Assembly (NCBI RefSeq): GCF_019656655.1 | Contig: NZ_BPMV01000001.1 | Coordinates: 1,178,001 to 1,242,000 of the forward strand | DNA: 64,000 bases | DNA from: Tsukamurella sp. TY48 | GTDB lineage: Bacteria; Actinomycetota; Actinomycetes; Mycobacteriales; Mycobacteriaceae | Reading direction: 5' to 3' | In this document: one piece after another, positions 63,401 through 64,000 of the stretch | Layout of the letters: every line of letters starts with the position of its first letter | Numbering within the stretch: position 1 is the stretch's first letter | Position numbers and translations under genes: made by a program | The notes under the pieces: generated by a model | Told to the model about the DNA's origin: nothing | What the model saw: the letters and a program-made list of their open reading frames with translations, nothing else | Database searches by the model: none

Positions 63401-64000
63401 TTAACCCCGCAGATCGAGGAGTTCGCGGGCGCAGCGCGCGGGGTCCACCACGAAGGGCGCGTGGCCCCCGCCGTCCCACCAGGACAGCGTGGAGTGCGGC
63501 AGCACCGCGGCGTGATGCTCGGCGGTCACCGGGGCCACCACCTCGTCGTCGCGTCCGTGCTGGATGAGGACGGGGAAGGTCCAGGCGGCCAGGTCGGCGT
63601 CGTGGTCGACGGTGCGCCGGAACAGCCCACCGCGCACCGCGGGAGGCGTGGACAGCGAGTGGCCGAAAACACGCTGGGCCACGGGGCCGAGCGTCTCCTG
63701 GTCGAAGCCCTTCGGCAGCATCCGGATGCTCGCGAGTGCGGGGATGGCGGTGCTCGGTTTCGCCGACAACGCCGCCGGGAGGGCACCGTTCATGGCGGGG
63801 CCGGTGACGCCGCCGGGGAACTGCCCCTGCTTGCCGCCGCCGATCGAGGTGATCGCCCCGATCAGGCCCACGCCGAGCACACCGTCGGTGCCGTGCACGG
63901 AGAGGTGGTCGGCGATGATCAGGCCGCCGTACGACCAGCCGACCAGGTACACCTCGTCCAGGCCGAGCCGGTCGCGCACGGCCTTGACGTCGTCGGCGAA
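63401..64000 (-). CDS. Alpha/beta-hydrolase (5' end outside window)
   Basis: The frame is open to the right edge, so the N-terminus is missing; 199 residues are visible. Nucleophile elbow GWSYGGLI, acidic residue in [15 protein letters not shown] and catalytic His in [14 protein letters not shown] make the triad complete. Its substrate is unknown. It lies just upstream of mshA on the same strand, with a 10-bp gap, so it is probably in the same operon. Confidence 0.85.
   Translation of the reverse strand, partial: FADDVKAVRDRLGLDEVYLVGWSYGGLIIADHLSVHGTDGVLGVGLIGAITSIGGGKQGQFPGGVTGPAMNGALPAALSAKPSTAIPALASIRMLPKGFDQETLGPVAQRVFGHSLSTPPAVRGGLFRRTVDHDADLAAWTFPVLIQHGRDDEVVAPVTAEHHAAVLPHSTLSWWDGGGHAPFVVDPARCARELLDLRG

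Overview
The window is high-GC, gene-dense chromosomal DNA of an actinobacterium of the order Mycobacteriales. A mycothiol glycosyltransferase (MshA), SenX3-RegX3, an MmpL-type exporter, a WS/DGAT acyltransferase, a CobA-HemD fusion and the 33-residue ribosomal protein bS22 support this. Gene order follows the Mycobacterium tuberculosis region from mshA to menA (about Rv0486 to Rv0534c) in reverse. The genus cannot be fixed by eye; Tsukamurella or Gordonia would fit. No rRNA, tRNA, complete insertion sequence or prophage is visible.

Regions: 0-5.4 kb holds a 5'-truncated acyl-CoA dehydrogenase, menA, a short LysR-type regulator, an intergenic array of four 17-bp palindromes, a GNAT enzyme and a Cds1-like PLP enzyme. 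5.4-11.8 kb holds bldC and a cytochrome c maturation operon (hemL, histidine phosphatase, TlpA/ResA-like thioredoxin, ccdA, resB, ccsB). 11.9-26.2 kb is lipid-oriented and accessory: WS/DGAT, two tandem carboxylesterases, an acyl-CoA oxidase-like enzyme, a TetR-controlled MmpL exporter, a CYTH protein, a copper chaperone with a CsoR-like operator, a Nudix hydrolase and an AbiEi/DUF559 protein next to repeated sequences. 26.2-32.3 kb is the haem operon (glutaredoxin-like gene, hemA, hemC, cobA-hemD, hemB, two membrane proteins). 32.3-45.3 kb is a conserved block: SerB1-like HAD protein, PlsC acyltransferase, atypical SDR, bS22, a small HTH protein, proC, thioesterase, TIM-barrel protein, membrane protein, Ppx/GppA, Rv0495c-like protein, regX3-senX3 and gpmA. 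45.3-61.6 kb is an accessory insertion of regulator/transporter/enzyme pairs (TetR-methyltransferase, LysR-MFS, MerR-aldo/keto reductase, TetR-MFS and others) with nagB. 61.6-64 kb returns to the conserved block (YbjN protein, mshA, partial alpha/beta hydrolase).

Together these genes cover 5-aminolevulinate and tetrapyrrole synthesis, c-type cytochrome assembly, menaquinone, neutral lipid and acyl-CoA metabolism, mycothiol and phosphate-responsive signalling. The strongest non-coding signals are the palindrome array at 3164-3363, several exact operator-like dyads upstream of regulator or transporter genes, long-loop inverted repeats at gene ends, and about twenty genes with a TANNNT -10 box placed 6-7 nt before the start codon, which predicts leaderless mRNAs. 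All functional calls come from motif reading, not database searches.
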